This document shows positions 26,033 to 35,284 of a stretch of DNA of 64,000 nt, in pieces; the stretch's first letter is position 1, and the number at the start of each line of letters is the position of its first letter. Under the pieces are notes generated by a model. It saw only the letters and a program-made list of their open reading frames with translations. It made no database searches and was not told where the DNA came from. This stretch comes from Citrobacter tructae. GTDB lineage: Bacteria > Pseudomonadota > Gammaproteobacteria > Enterobacterales > Enterobacteriaceae. Location: assembly GCF_004684345.1 (NCBI RefSeq), contig NZ_CP038469.1:372001-436000 (forward strand). Reading direction: 5' to 3'. A program made the position numbers and the translations under genes.

Positions 26033-27886
26033 ATGAGACGATTTCTGACGACGCTGATGATTCTTCTGGTCGTGCTGGTGGCCGGTTTTTCTGCGTTAGT
26101 AATGTTGGTTAATCCAAATGATTTTCGCGCGTACATGGTGAAGCAGGTTGCTGCACGTAGCGGATATCAATTGCAACTGGACGGCCCCCTTCGTTGGCAC
26201 GTATGGCCCCAGCTTAGCATCCTCTCCGGACGCATGGTGTTAACGGCTGAAGGGGCCAGCGAACCGCTGGTTCGTGCCGATAATATGCGTCTGGACGTCG
26301 CGTTATGGCCGCTATTGAGCCACCAGCTCAATGTTAAGCAAGTGATGCTTAAAGGTGCGGTTATTCAACTGACGCCGCAGACCGAAGCGGTGCATAGCAA
26401 AGATGCGCCGATTGCCCCAAAAGACAATATGTTGCCGGATGTCGCTGAAGATCGTGGATGGTCGTTTGACATCGCCCGCCTGCGCGTTGCCGACAGCGTA
26501 CTGGTGTTCCAGCATGAAGACGATGAACAGGTAACGGTTCGCGATATTCATCTGGAAATGGAACAGGATACCCAGCACCGCGGTACATTCGGCTTCTCTG
26601 GTCGCGTAAACCGCGATCAGCGCGATCTTAATCTGGCCTTTAACGGTACCGTTGATGCGTCTGACTATCCGCATAACTTAGCGGGCAATATCGAAAAACT
26701 CAGCTGGCAGCTGCAGGGCGCAGATTTGCCGCCGCAGGGGATCCAGGGGCAGGGCACGCTTCAGGTTCAGTGGCATGAAGAGAATAAACAGCTCACGTTT
26801 AACCACATCAATTTGACGGCCAACGACAGTTCACTGGCCGGGCAGGCACGTGTCTCGCTGTCTGATAAACCGGACTGGTCTGTCGATCTGCGCTTTGGTC
26901 TGCTCAATCTGGACAACCTGCTTGTGCAGCGCGACGTCACGGTGGCGACAAACGGTGGGTCACAACAGGGTCAAAGCCCTTCGACGCTCGCGCGACCGGT
27001 TATAGCGTCCCAAGTCGACGCCGTCTCGTATCAGGGACTCAGAGGGTTTTCTGCTGACATCGCGTTACAGGCAGACAAAGTTCTCTGGCGGAAAATGGCC
27101 TTTGATAACGTCTCCGCAAAGATGGCGAATCAGTCTGGCTTGTTGAATATAACCGAGTTACAGGGAACAAATGATGGTGGGCTGATTTCTCTGCCTGGCA
27201 AGCTGGATGCCAGAAAGGCGCAGCCACTTGCGGTCTTTCATCCGCGTCTGGAAAATGTCGAAATCGGTACCATTCTGAAGGCCTTTAACTATCCGATTGC
27301 CCTCACCGGCAAGCTGTCGCTGGCGGGCGATTTTTCCGGTTCTGATATTGACGCTCAGGCGTTCCGCCACAGCTGGCAAGGGCAGGCCCACGTTGATATG
27401 AGCGATACGCGAATGGAAGGGATGAACTTCCAGCAGCTGGTGCAGCAGGCCGTTGAGCGCAGCGGCGGCGACGTAAAATCTCAGCAGAATCTGGATAACG
27501 TGACCCGACTGGATCGTTTTGTCACCGATCTGACGCTGGATAACGGTAAGGTATCGCTGGATGACATGGAAGGGCAGTCTGCAATGTTGGCGCTTTCAGG
27601 TAAAGGTACGCTGGATCTGGTTGAACAGGCTTGTGACACGCAGTTTAACGTGCGCGTGCTGGGCGGCTGGGATGGTGAAAGCAAACTGATTGATTTCCTG
27701 AAAGCCACGCCGGTTCCGCTGCGCATCTATGGCCCGTGGCAGGCGTTGAACTACAACCTGCAGGTGGACCAGTTGCTGCGTAAGCATCTGCAGGATGAAG
27801 CGAAGCGTCGGCTGAACGACTGGGCCGATCGAAACAAAGAGTCCCGTAGCGGCAAGGATGTTAAAAAACTGCTGGATAAACTCTGA
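26033..27886 (+). CDS. asmA: AsmA, envelope lipid-transport-related protein
   Basis: 617 residues with one N-terminal membrane anchor (residues ~4-27, FLTTLMILLVVLVAGFSALVMLV) and a long periplasmic beta-strand-rich AsmA domain; the C-terminal AsmA-like repeat lies at ~360-560. AsmA-family proteins resemble the bridge-like lipid transporters (TamB, YhdP), and asmA mutations suppress assembly-defective OmpF. It follows dcd closely and converges on yegH across a REP element. Confidence 0.95.
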   Translation: MRRFLTTLMILLVVLVAGFSALVMLVNPNDFRAYMVKQVAARSGYQLQLDGPLRWHVWPQLSILSGRMVLTAEGASEPLVRADNMRLDVALWPLLSHQLNVKQVMLKGAVIQLTPQTEAVHSKDAPIAPKDNMLPDVAEDRGWSFDIARLRVADSVLVFQHEDDEQVTVRDIHLEMEQDTQHRGTFGFSGRVNRDQRDLNLAFNGTVDASDYPHNLAGNIEKLSWQLQGADLPPQGIQGQGTLQVQWHEENKQLTFNHINLTANDSSLAGQARVSLSDKPDWSVDLRFGLLNLDNLLVQRDVTVATNGGSQQGQSPSTLARPVIASQVDAVSYQGLRGFSADIALQADKVLWRKMAFDNVSAKMANQSGLLNITELQGTNDGGLISLPGKLDARKAQPLAVFHPRLENVEIGTILKAFNYPIALTGKLSLAGDFSGSDIDAQAFRHSWQGQAHVDMSDTRMEGMNFQQLVQQAVERSGGDVKSQQNLDNVTRLDRFVTDLTLDNGKVSLDDMEGQSAMLALSGKGTLDLVEQACDTQFNVRVLGGWDGESKLIDFLKATPVPLRIYGPWQALNYNLQVDQLLRKHLQDEAKRRLNDWADRNKESRSGKDVKKLLDKL

Positions 27887-27894
27887 CAGAGAAT

Positions 27895-27927
27895 GCCGGA
27901 TGGCGGCGCATAAGCGTCTCATCCGGC
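27895..27927. repeat. REP element between asmA and yegH
   Basis: A palindrome GCCGGATGGCGGC...GTCTCATCCGGC of 33 bases, the typical enterobacterial REP unit. It occupies the 48-base gap between the convergent asmA and yegH genes, where it may protect 3' ends or aid termination. Confidence 0.85.
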
Positions 27928-27934
27928 ACGTCAC

Positions 27935-29521
27935 CTACACTTCGTAATCCATCTCTTCTTCATTATTGTGCAGCGGTATCAACTGGACCTTTTGCACCCG
28001 GTGGTTTTCCACCTGCAACGTTTTCAGCCGATAGTCTCCCACCTGCACTTCTTCCCCGGTTTTCGGGATGCGCTGCAAATATTCCATCAACAGCCCGGCA
28101 ATGGTGTGGTATTCCCGTTTCTCATCGAGAGGTATAGGAACGTACTGCACCAGATCTTCCAGCGGCATATGCCCGTTAGCCGTCCATGATCCGTCGGCAT
28201 TTTTCTGAATGTCGTGGCGGGCATCGATCTCTTCCACTTCATTAGGCAGGTTACCGGCGATGGTCTCCATCACGTCGCTCAGTGTCACAATTCCCTCTAC
28301 GGAACCAAACTCATCCGCCACAAATGCGAAGTGGGTGCGGGCGTTACGAAACTGCTCCAGTGCTGGCAGCAGCGGCAAGGTCTCAGGGAACACCAGCGGC
28401 TGGCGGATCAAGGCGCGTAGGTTGAGTGGTTCGCCGTGCAGCGACTGTTGCAACAGGTCGATAACGTGTACCACACCGAGCAGTTCTTCCTGCTCGTCTT
28501 CCCCGGTGACCACCAGACGCGTGTGCTGGTTTTTCTCCAGCAGGGCGCGGACTTCGGCTTCGGGCGCGTTGAGATCGATGTGCTCAATATCATGGCGCGA
28601 GGTCATAATGCTGCTGACGGTGCGTTGATTGAGATTCAGCACGCGCTCGATCATCCGGCGCTCCTGCGGGGCAAAAATCTGACCTTCATGATGGTCTGCC
28701 AGCATGGCGGCGGTTTGTGCATCCAGTTCAGCGTCTTCTTTTTGTCCGCTCAGCAGACGCATCACCGCCTCGGCGGTGCGCTGGCGCAGGGTTTGGTTGG
28801 CTGACAGAAAACGGCGGCGGTTAAAGATAGCCAGCTGATTTAATGCCTCAATCATGACCGAGAAGCCGATAGCCGCGTACAGGTAGCCTTTTGGAATGCG
28901 GAAGCCAAACCCTTCGGCGACCAGGCTGAAACCGATCATCAGCAGGAAGCTAAGACACAGAATGACGATGGTAGGGTGGCTGTTGACAAAGCGGGTCAGC
29001 GACTTGCTGGCCAGCACCATCAGGCTAATTGCAATAATGACGGCTGCCATCATCACGGCCAGATGATCGACCATCCCCACGGCGGTGATCACCGAGTCGA
29101 GAGAGAAGATGGCATCCAGCACGACAATTTGTGCGACCACGCCCCAGAACTTCGCCCCTTTACGTTGGGTGGGGTTGTCGCTGTCTTTCCCTTCCAGCCG
29201 CTCATTGAGTTCCATTGTGGCTTTGAACAGCAGGAAGAAGCCCCCGAAGAGCATGATCAGGTCCCGCGCGCTAAAGCTCAGATCCCGAATACTAAACAGC
29301 GGTGTCGTTAGCGTCACCAGCCAGGAGATTGAGGCCAGCAGCAGCAGGCGCATCACCATCGCCATCAGGAGCCCGGTAATACGCGCCTTGTCCCGCTGGG
29401 CAGGAGGCAATTTCTCCGCGAGGATGGCAATAAAAACAAGATTATCAATGCCAAGAACGAGTTCGATCACGATTAGCGTGACGAGCCCGGCCCAGATTGA
29501 CGGATCGGCAATCCATTCCAT
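27935..29521 (-). CDS. yegH: YegH, TerC-like membrane protein with CBS and CorC_HlyC domains
   Basis: 528 residues. The N-terminal half is a TerC-family membrane domain of about seven hydrophobic segments (LIVIELVLGIDNLVFIAIL with the conserved aspartate, then VVLDAIFSLDSVITAVGM). Two CBS motifs lie at ~305-420 (IMTSRHDIEHID; VEGIVTLSDVMETI), and a CorC/HlyC transporter-associated domain at ~440-515. The start at 29521 (MEWIADPS) is the family start; six extra codons upstream are not needed. TerC proteins are linked to metal (manganese) homeostasis; the role of YegH itself is not established. Divergent from wza. Confidence 0.93.
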   Translation of the reverse strand: MEWIADPSIWAGLVTLIVIELVLGIDNLVFIAILAEKLPPAQRDKARITGLLMAMVMRLLLLASISWLVTLTTPLFSIRDLSFSARDLIMLFGGFFLLFKATMELNERLEGKDSDNPTQRKGAKFWGVVAQIVVLDAIFSLDSVITAVGMVDHLAVMMAAVIIAISLMVLASKSLTRFVNSHPTIVILCLSFLLMIGFSLVAEGFGFRIPKGYLYAAIGFSVMIEALNQLAIFNRRRFLSANQTLRQRTAEAVMRLLSGQKEDAELDAQTAAMLADHHEGQIFAPQERRMIERVLNLNQRTVSSIMTSRHDIEHIDLNAPEAEVRALLEKNQHTRLVVTGEDEQEELLGVVHVIDLLQQSLHGEPLNLRALIRQPLVFPETLPLLPALEQFRNARTHFAFVADEFGSVEGIVTLSDVMETIAGNLPNEVEEIDARHDIQKNADGSWTANGHMPLEDLVQYVPIPLDEKREYHTIAGLLMEYLQRIPKTGEEVQVGDYRLKTLQVENHRVQKVQLIPLHNNEEEMDYEV

Positions 29522-29544
29522 AGTAAAAGCTATACCCATAGTTG

Positions 29545-29560
29545 TATGACAATTGTCACA
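29545..29560. promoter_or_regulatory. CRP-like palindrome upstream of yegH
   Basis: TATGA-CAATTG-TCACA matches 9 of 10 conserved half-site positions of TGTGA-N6-TCACA. Its core TGACAATTGTCA (29547-29558) is a perfect 12-bp palindrome. It lies 24-39 bases before the yegH start codon. CRP binding is a prediction. Confidence 0.45.
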
Positions 29561-29693
29561 ATTCGATCATGGATAAAGCCAGCGAAAAATGCAATGCCGG
29601 GAAAGGATTTCTCTGTCATTTATATCAGGTAGTCAGTTGGGGGGATAGCCTTAATGTTACTGCAGGAAATAACTTTTTAACGCTGACTATATT

Positions 29694-29707
29694 TAAGAAA
29701 TATCGCA
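29694..29707 (+). promoter_or_regulatory. Candidate RcsAB box, distal
   Basis: TAAGAAATATCGCA matches about 10 of 14 positions of the RcsAB consensus TAAGAATATTCCTA, including TAAG, TC and the final A. RcsA/RcsB activation of wza is established in E. coli; which motif is used here is not clear. Confidence 0.4.
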
Positions 29708-29857
29708 TGTGGAATATTTAAATATTATCACTGTCAATATCAATAAAATCCTAAAAACATTCTATTTTCACTCTTAATATTAATCTTAAAAGCAACTGGC
29801 AGAGGTGTTGTTATCTTGCCTGCTATTCTTTTAGCTGCAACAATTCTTTCCGCATTC

Positions 29858-29871
29858 TAAGAATAGACATA
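29858..29871 (+). promoter_or_regulatory. Candidate RcsAB box, proximal
   Basis: TAAGAATAGACATA has a perfect left half (TAAGAATA) but a poor right half, about 11 of 14 consensus positions. It is an alternative to the motif at 29694-29707. Confidence 0.35.
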
Positions 29872-29959
29872 TTTAGTCCCCACCCTGCGTTGCATTTCCT
29901 GATGCGCTGCAACTATGGATGTGATGAAAATAAAGGAGAAAGTGAAAATTCAAATTAAT

Positions 29960-29999
29960 CAGTGCATTGGTAGCTAACTAAGCCAGGGGCGGTAGCGTA
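29960..29999 (+). promoter_or_regulatory. JUMPstart sequence with ops element (colanic acid operon)
   Basis: A near-consensus JUMPstart of 40 bases, ending with the ops core GGCGGTAGCGTA at 29988-29999. The ops sequence in the untranslated leader pauses RNA polymerase and recruits RfaH, which suppresses termination over long surface-polysaccharide operons. The operon downstream spans about 22 kb, so the element makes functional sense. Confidence 0.92.
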
Positions 30000-30176
30000 C
30001 CTGGACGCCTGATGAGCCGCCTGAATTATTCAGTCAATAGACCACGGATGACTTCAATATTTTAGGATTGATGCCAGTTAATTTTCTTTTCAATTAACGG
30101 CAAGGTAAAGGTGAACAGGCGAAATTGCTATTTAGAAAGCACGTGATAATTACTCTGTCAAAGTGATAAATAATCA

Positions 30177-31316
30177 ATGATGAAATCCAAAATTAAATTG
30201 ATACCTGTCCTGGTGTCGGTAATCTTGATAAACGGTTGTACCGTACTACCGGGCAGTAATATGTCGACGATGGGTAAAGACGTGATTAAACAGCAGGACG
30301 CTGATTTCGATCTCGACCGCATGGTGAATGTTTATCCACTGACGCCCCGACTGGTAGAACAATTACGTCCGCGACCGAACGTCGCCCAGCCCAATATGTC
30401 ACTGGACCAGGAGATCTCCGGATACCAGTATCGCGTCGGCCCGGGGGATGTGTTGAATGTGACCGTCTGGGACCATCCAGAACTGACCACGCCGGCGGGG
30501 CAGTACCGCAGCTCCAGCGATGCCGGCAACTGGGTTCAACCCGATGGCACCATGTTTTATCCCTACATTGGCAAAGTCAACGTGTCCGGGAAAACGTTGG
30601 CAGAAATCCGCAGTGATATTACCGGGCGCTTAGCGAAGTACATTGCTGACCCGCAGGTGGACGTTAATATCGCCGCTTTCCGCTCGCAGAAGGCTTATGT
30701 CTCCGGGCAGGTGAACAAATCCGGCCAGCAGGCGATTACCAATGTGCCGTTAACCATTCTCGACGCCATTAATGCCGCAGGTGGCCTGACTGAGGCGGCG
30801 GACTGGCGCAACGTTGTGCTGACCCATAACGGGCGGGAGCAGCGTATCTCTCTGCAGGCGCTGATGCAAAACGGCGACCTGAGCCAGAATCGGCTGCTCT
30901 ATCCTGGCGACATCCTGTTTGTTCCACGTAACGACGATCTGAAAGTCTTCGTGATGGGCGAAGTGAAGAAACAGAGCACCCTCAAAATGGACTTCAGCGG
31001 TATGACGCTAACCGAAGCGCTGGGTAATGCGGAAGGTATCGACCTGACCACCTCCAATGCCAGCGGCATCTTCGTCATTCGACCATTGAAAGGCGAGGGC
31101 GGGCGCAACGGCAAGATTGCCAACATTTACCAGCTTGATATGTCCGATGCCACCTCTTTGGTGATGGCGACGGAATTCCGCCTCCAGCCTTACGACGTGG
31201 TGTATGTCACTACCGCACCGGTCGCCCGCTGGAACCGTTTGATCAATCAGTTGCTGCCGACCATTAGCGGTGTTCGTTATATGACGGATACGGCCAGCGA
31301 CCTTCACAACTGGTAA
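30177..31316 (+). CDS. wza: Wza, outer-membrane polysaccharide export lipoprotein
   Basis: 379 residues, the same length as E. coli Wza. A lipoprotein signal peptide ends in LINGC with lipidated C21. Polysaccharide-export and SLBB domains follow (RVGPGDVLNVTVWDHPEL; QVNKSGQQAITNVPLTILDAINAAGG), with a C-terminal amphipathic helix (WNRLINQLLPTISGVRYM) that forms the outer-membrane barrel of the octamer. It exports colanic acid. First gene of the operon; wzb follows after 5 bases. Confidence 0.97.
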   Translation: MMKSKIKLIPVLVSVILINGCTVLPGSNMSTMGKDVIKQQDADFDLDRMVNVYPLTPRLVEQLRPRPNVAQPNMSLDQEISGYQYRVGPGDVLNVTVWDHPELTTPAGQYRSSSDAGNWVQPDGTMFYPYIGKVNVSGKTLAEIRSDITGRLAKYIADPQVDVNIAAFRSQKAYVSGQVNKSGQQAITNVPLTILDAINAAGGLTEAADWRNVVLTHNGREQRISLQALMQNGDLSQNRLLYPGDILFVPRNDDLKVFVMGEVKKQSTLKMDFSGMTLTEALGNAEGIDLTTSNASGIFVIRPLKGEGGRNGKIANIYQLDMSDATSLVMATEFRLQPYDVVYVTTAPVARWNRLINQLLPTISGVRYMTDTASDLHNW

Positions 31317-31321
31317 TCGAC

Positions 31322-31771
31322 ATGTTTAACAAAATCTTAGTTGTCTGCGTGGGGAACATTTGCCGTTCTCCTACGGCAGAGCGCCTGTTAAGACAATTTC
31401 ACCCGGCTTTGACGGTCGCGTCTGCAGGACTGGGGGCGCTGGTGGGCAAGGGGGCAGATCCGTGCGCTGTGAGCGTGGCGCAGGCACATAACCTGTCGCT
31501 GGAGAATCATTGTGCGCGGCAAATCTCGGGAACCATGTGCCGGGATTACGACCTGATCCTGACTATGGAGAAGCGGCACATTAGCGCGCTGTGCGAAATT
31601 GCGCCGGAGATGCGCGGCAAGGTGATGCTTTTTGGCCACTGGGACAGCGAGCGCGAAATACCCGACCCGTATCGTAAAAGCCAGGACGCGTTTGACGCGG
31701 TGTACACCTTACTTGAACGGTCTGCCCGCCAATGGGCCCAGGCACTGAACGCGGAGCAGGGAAAACAATGA
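31322..31771 (+). CDS. wzb: Wzb, low-molecular-weight protein tyrosine phosphatase
   Basis: 149 residues. The P-loop CVGNICRS gives catalytic C9 and R15 (CX5R), and the general acid is D115 in DPYRKS. It dephosphorylates the tyrosine tail of Wzc, allowing the kinase to cycle during export. The stop codon overlaps the wzc ATG as ATGA, so the two are translationally coupled. Confidence 0.96.
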   Translation: MFNKILVVCVGNICRSPTAERLLRQFHPALTVASAGLGALVGKGADPCAVSVAQAHNLSLENHCARQISGTMCRDYDLILTMEKRHISALCEIAPEMRGKVMLFGHWDSEREIPDPYRKSQDAFDAVYTLLERSARQWAQALNAEQGKQ

Positions 31772-33930
31772 CAGAAAAAATAAAACAGTCTGCTACGCCG
31801 GTAACGGGCAATGATGAAATTGATATTGGGCGTCTGGTCGGGACGGTGCTGGAAGCGCGCTGGTGGGTGCTGGGTATTACCGCTGCCTTTGCGCTGTGTG
31901 CGGTCATCTACACGCTGTTTGCTACGCCTATCTATAGCGCCGATGCGTTGGTGCAGATTGAACAAAACACCGGCAATTCGCTGGTGCAGGATATTGGCTC
32001 GGCACTGTCGAATAAACCTCCTGCTTCGGAAGCCGAAATTCAGTTGATTAAGTCGCGACTGGTGCTGGGGAAAACGGTGGACGATCTGGATCTGGATATC
32101 GCCGTCACCAAACAGACGTTTCCGCTGTTTGGCGCGGGCTGGGAGCGGTTGATGGGCCGCCAGAACGAAACGCTTAACGTGACGACGTTTACTCTGCCAA
32201 AGGCGATGAGAGATCAAATATTCACCCTTAACGTATTGAATGATAAAAGCTATCAGCTGGTCAGCGACGGCGGTTTTAGCGCTCAGGGTCAGGTTGGACA
32301 GACGTTAAACCACGGCGGCGTCACCCTGCGGGTGAATGCCATTCATGCCAGTGCGGGCAGCGTATTTACCGTCAGCAAGTTTTCCACGCTTGGCGTGATC
32401 AACGCGCTGCAAAACAACCTCAGCGTGACGGAAACCGGCAAAGACACCGGCGTACTGAGCCTGACATTTACCGGCGAAGACCGTGAACAGATCCGCCAGA
32501 CCCTCGACAGCATCACCCGTAACTACCTCGAACAAAACGTGGTGCGCAAATCTGAAGAGGCGGCCAAAAGCCTGGCGTTTCTGGCCAGGCAGTTGCCGGA
32601 GGTGCGTAATCGTCTGGACGTTGCTGAAAATAAACTCAACGCCTTTCGTCAGGATAAAGACTCCGTAGATTTACCGCTGGAAGCCAAAGCGGTGCTGGAT
32701 TCGATGGTCAACATCGACGCTCAGTTGAATGAACTGACGTTCAAAGAGGCGGAAATCTCCAAGCTGTTCACCAAAGCGCATCCGGCCTACCGTACGCTGC
32801 TGGAAAAACGCCAGGCGCTGGAAGATGAAAAAGGCAAACTGAGCGGCCGGGTGACGGCGATGCCGAAAACGCAGCAGGAAATTGTCCGTTTGACCCGCGA
32901 TGTGGAGTCCGGTCAGCAGGTCTATATGCAGCTGTTGAACAAACAGCAGGAGCTGAAGATCACCGAGGCCAGTACGGTAGGGGATGTGCGTATTGTTGAT
33001 CCGGCCATTGCCCAGCCCGGCGTGCTGAAGCCAAAGACTGCGCTGATTATTCTCGGCAGTATTATTCTTGGCCTGATGCTTTCAGTGGTTGGTGTGCTGC
33101 TGCGCTCGCTGTTCAATCGCGGTATTGAGAGTCCGCAGGCGCTGGAAGAACACGGGATCAATGTGTATGCCAGTATTCCGCTTTCGGAATGGCAAAAAGC
33201 GCGTGATAACGTCCAGACAATTAAAGGTATCAAGCGCTACAAGCAAAGCCAACTGCTCGCGGTGGGGAACCCGACCGACCTGGCGATTGAAGCGGTACGC
33301 AGCCTGCGCACCAGCCTGCACTTTGCCATGATGCAGGCGCGCAACAATGTGTTGATGCTAACCGGCGTCAGCCCGTCTATCGGTAAAACTTTCGTTTGCG
33401 CCAACCTGGCGGCGGTCATCAGTCAGACCCACAAACGCGTGCTGCTGATCGACTGCGATATGCGCAAAGGCTACACGCACGAGCTGTTGGGTACCAATAA
33501 CGTCAATGGCCTGTCCGATATCCTCGCCGGTAAGGGCGATATGGCCGCCTGCGCCAAACCGACATCTATCCCTAATTTCGATCTGATCCCACGCGGTCAG
33601 GTACCACCCAATCCCTCTGAACTGCTGATGAGCGAACGCTTTGGCGAGCTGATTGCCTGGGCCAGCGCGCACTACGACCTGGTGCTGATTGATACCCCGC
33701 CAATTCTGGCGGTAACCGACGCGGCTATTGTCGGCCGTCATGTTGGCACCACGCTGATGGTTGCGCGTTATGCGGTCAACACGCTGAAAGAGGTGGAAAC
33801 CAGCCTGAGCCGCTTTGAGCAAAACGGTATTCAGGTTAAGGGCGTGATCCTCAACTCCATTTTCCGACGCGCCAGCGGGTATCAGGATTACGGCTATTAC
33901 GAATACGCGTACACGTCGGACTCGAAATAG
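31768..33930 (+). CDS. wzc: Wzc, tyrosine autokinase and polysaccharide co-polymerase
   Basis: 720 residues. Membrane helices lie at ~32-52 and ~425-445 and flank a periplasmic co-polymerase domain with coiled coils. The cytoplasmic BY-kinase domain carries Walker A GVSPSIGKTF (~532-541), Walker A' LLIDCDMRKG and Walker B LVLIDTPP. The tail YQDYGYYEYAY gives six clustered tyrosines (705-715). The ATG at 31768 is chosen over the earlier one at 31732 because it gives the family N-terminus MTEKIKQ. Controls colanic acid chain length and export with Wza. Confidence 0.97.
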   Translation: MTEKIKQSATPVTGNDEIDIGRLVGTVLEARWWVLGITAAFALCAVIYTLFATPIYSADALVQIEQNTGNSLVQDIGSALSNKPPASEAEIQLIKSRLVLGKTVDDLDLDIAVTKQTFPLFGAGWERLMGRQNETLNVTTFTLPKAMRDQIFTLNVLNDKSYQLVSDGGFSAQGQVGQTLNHGGVTLRVNAIHASAGSVFTVSKFSTLGVINALQNNLSVTETGKDTGVLSLTFTGEDREQIRQTLDSITRNYLEQNVVRKSEEAAKSLAFLARQLPEVRNRLDVAENKLNAFRQDKDSVDLPLEAKAVLDSMVNIDAQLNELTFKEAEISKLFTKAHPAYRTLLEKRQALEDEKGKLSGRVTAMPKTQQEIVRLTRDVESGQQVYMQLLNKQQELKITEASTVGDVRIVDPAIAQPGVLKPKTALIILGSIILGLMLSVVGVLLRSLFNRGIESPQALEEHGINVYASIPLSEWQKARDNVQTIKGIKRYKQSQLLAVGNPTDLAIEAVRSLRTSLHFAMMQARNNVLMLTGVSPSIGKTFVCANLAAVISQTHKRVLLIDCDMRKGYTHELLGTNNVNGLSDILAGKGDMAACAKPTSIPNFDLIPRGQVPPNPSELLMSERFGELIAWASAHYDLVLIDTPPILAVTDAAIVGRHVGTTLMVARYAVNTLKEVETSLSRFEQNGIQVKGVILNSIFRRASGYQDYGYYEYAYTSDSK

Positions 33931-33950
33931 ATAACTAACTGGGAATGAAC

Positions 33951-34793
33951 ATGACCACAGACAACCCGCTCATTTCAATTTATATGCCGACCTGTAATCG
34001 TCAGCAGTTGGCGATCCGGGCGATTAAATCGGTGCTGCGACAGGACTATCCGCATTGGGAGATGATCATCGTGGATGACTGTTCTTCCGAGTACGAGCAG
34101 CTCCAGCAGTATGTCGACGCGCTAAACGATCCGCGCGTGACTTATATCCATAATGCGACCAACGCTGGCGCCTGCGCGGTGCGTAATCAGGCCATTATGC
34201 AGGCCAGTGGGCAATACATTACCGGTATTGATGACGATGACGAGTGGACGCCGAATCGCTTGAGCATCTTCCTCAGAGACCGCCATCAACTGGTGACGCG
34301 GGCGTTTCTGTACGCCAATGATTATATCTGCGAAGGCGAGGTTTATTCGCAGCCTGCCAGCCTGCCGCTGTATCCCAAGTCGGTGTACTCACGGCGCAAG
34401 TTCTATAAACGCAATATTATTGGTAATCAGGTGTTTACCTGGGCCTGGCGGTTCAAAGCCTGCCTGTTCGACACCACGCTGAAAGCGGCGCAGGATTACG
34501 ATATTTTTCTGCGCATGGTGGTGGCTTATGGCGAGCCATGGAAGGTCAATGAAGCCACGCAGATCCTGCATGTGAATCACGGTGAAATGCGCATCACTTC
34601 ATCGCCGAAAAAATTCTCCGGTTACTTCCAATTTTACCGTAAGCACAAAGGCAAATTTGATCGCGCCAGCAAAAAATATCAGCTGTTCACGCTCTATCAG
34701 ATCCGTAACAAACGGATGAACTGGCGCACGCTGTTGACCTTGCTGTCGCTGCGTAACGGTAAGCGACTGGCCGATGGCCTGCGGGGGCGCTAA
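33951..34793 (+). CDS. wcaA: WcaA, colanic acid glycosyltransferase (GT2)
   Basis: 280 residues from the chosen start. A GT2-type GT-A fold: ISIYMPTCNRQQLAIRAIKSVL at the N-terminus, VDDCS, and the metal-binding DDDDEW (about residues 95-100). An ATG two codons upstream (33945) is in frame, but GGGA at 33941-33944 touches it directly, so the ATG at 33951 has the better spacing. It adds a sugar to the colanic acid repeat unit on the cytoplasmic side of the membrane. Confidence 0.93.
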   Translation: MTTDNPLISIYMPTCNRQQLAIRAIKSVLRQDYPHWEMIIVDDCSSEYEQLQQYVDALNDPRVTYIHNATNAGACAVRNQAIMQASGQYITGIDDDDEWTPNRLSIFLRDRHQLVTRAFLYANDYICEGEVYSQPASLPLYPKSVYSRRKFYKRNIIGNQVFTWAWRFKACLFDTTLKAAQDYDIFLRMVVAYGEPWKVNEATQILHVNHGEMRITSSPKKFSGYFQFYRKHKGKFDRASKKYQLFTLYQIRNKRMNWRTLLTLLSLRNGKRLADGLRGR

Positions 34794-34795
34794 GT

Positions 34796-35284
34796 ATGCT
34801 GGAAGACTTACGCGCCAACGGCTGGAGTCTGCGCCCGTGCTGCATGGTGATGGCCTATCGGATTGCCCATTTTTGCTCCGTCTGGCGCAAAAAAAACGTG
34901 CTGAACAATCTGTGGGCGGCACCCGCGCTGGTGATGTATCGCCTGATTACTGAATGTATTTTCGGCTATGAAATCCAGGCGGCTGCGACCATCGGCCGTC
35001 GCTTCACCATCCATCATGGTTATGGCGTGGTGATCAACAAACGCGTGGTGGCTGGGGATGATTTTACCCTGCGTCATGGGGTGACCATCGGCAACCTCGG
35101 CACAAACGATCTGGCCTGCCCGACGATCGGCAACGGCGTTGAGCTGGGCGCGAATGTCATCTTGCTTGGCGACGTCGTCATTGGTCATAACGTGACGATT
35201 GGTGCCGGCAGCGTCGTCGTGGACAGCGTGCCGGACAACACGCTGGTAGTGGGCGAGAAAGCGCGAGTAAAGGACGTAAAATGA
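34796..35284 (+). CDS. wcaB: WcaB, colanic acid acetyltransferase
   Basis: 162 residues of the left-handed beta-helix (hexapeptide) family: repeats such as IGNGVELGANVILLGDVVIGHNVTIGAGSVV and the serine-acetyltransferase-like segment FTIHHGYGVVINKRVVAGDDFTLRHGVTIG. It probably O-acetylates a sugar of the repeat unit. It overlaps wcaC by 4 bases (ATGA) and follows wcaA by 2 bases. Confidence 0.94.
   Translation: MLEDLRANGWSLRPCCMVMAYRIAHFCSVWRKKNVLNNLWAAPALVMYRLITECIFGYEIQAAATIGRRFTIHHGYGVVINKRVVAGDDFTLRHGVTIGNLGTNDLACPTIGNGVELGANVILLGDVVIGHNVTIGAGSVVVDSVPDNTLVVGEKARVKDVK

Larger units (their letters stand above)
29522..30176. other. yegH-wza divergent regulatory region
   Basis: 655 bases without a supported gene. 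It holds a CRP-like site near yegH, an AT-rich stretch with two RcsAB-box-like motifs, and a long wza leader with the JUMPstart/ops element about 180 bases before the wza ATG. This is the expected control region of the colanic acid operon. Confidence 0.85.
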
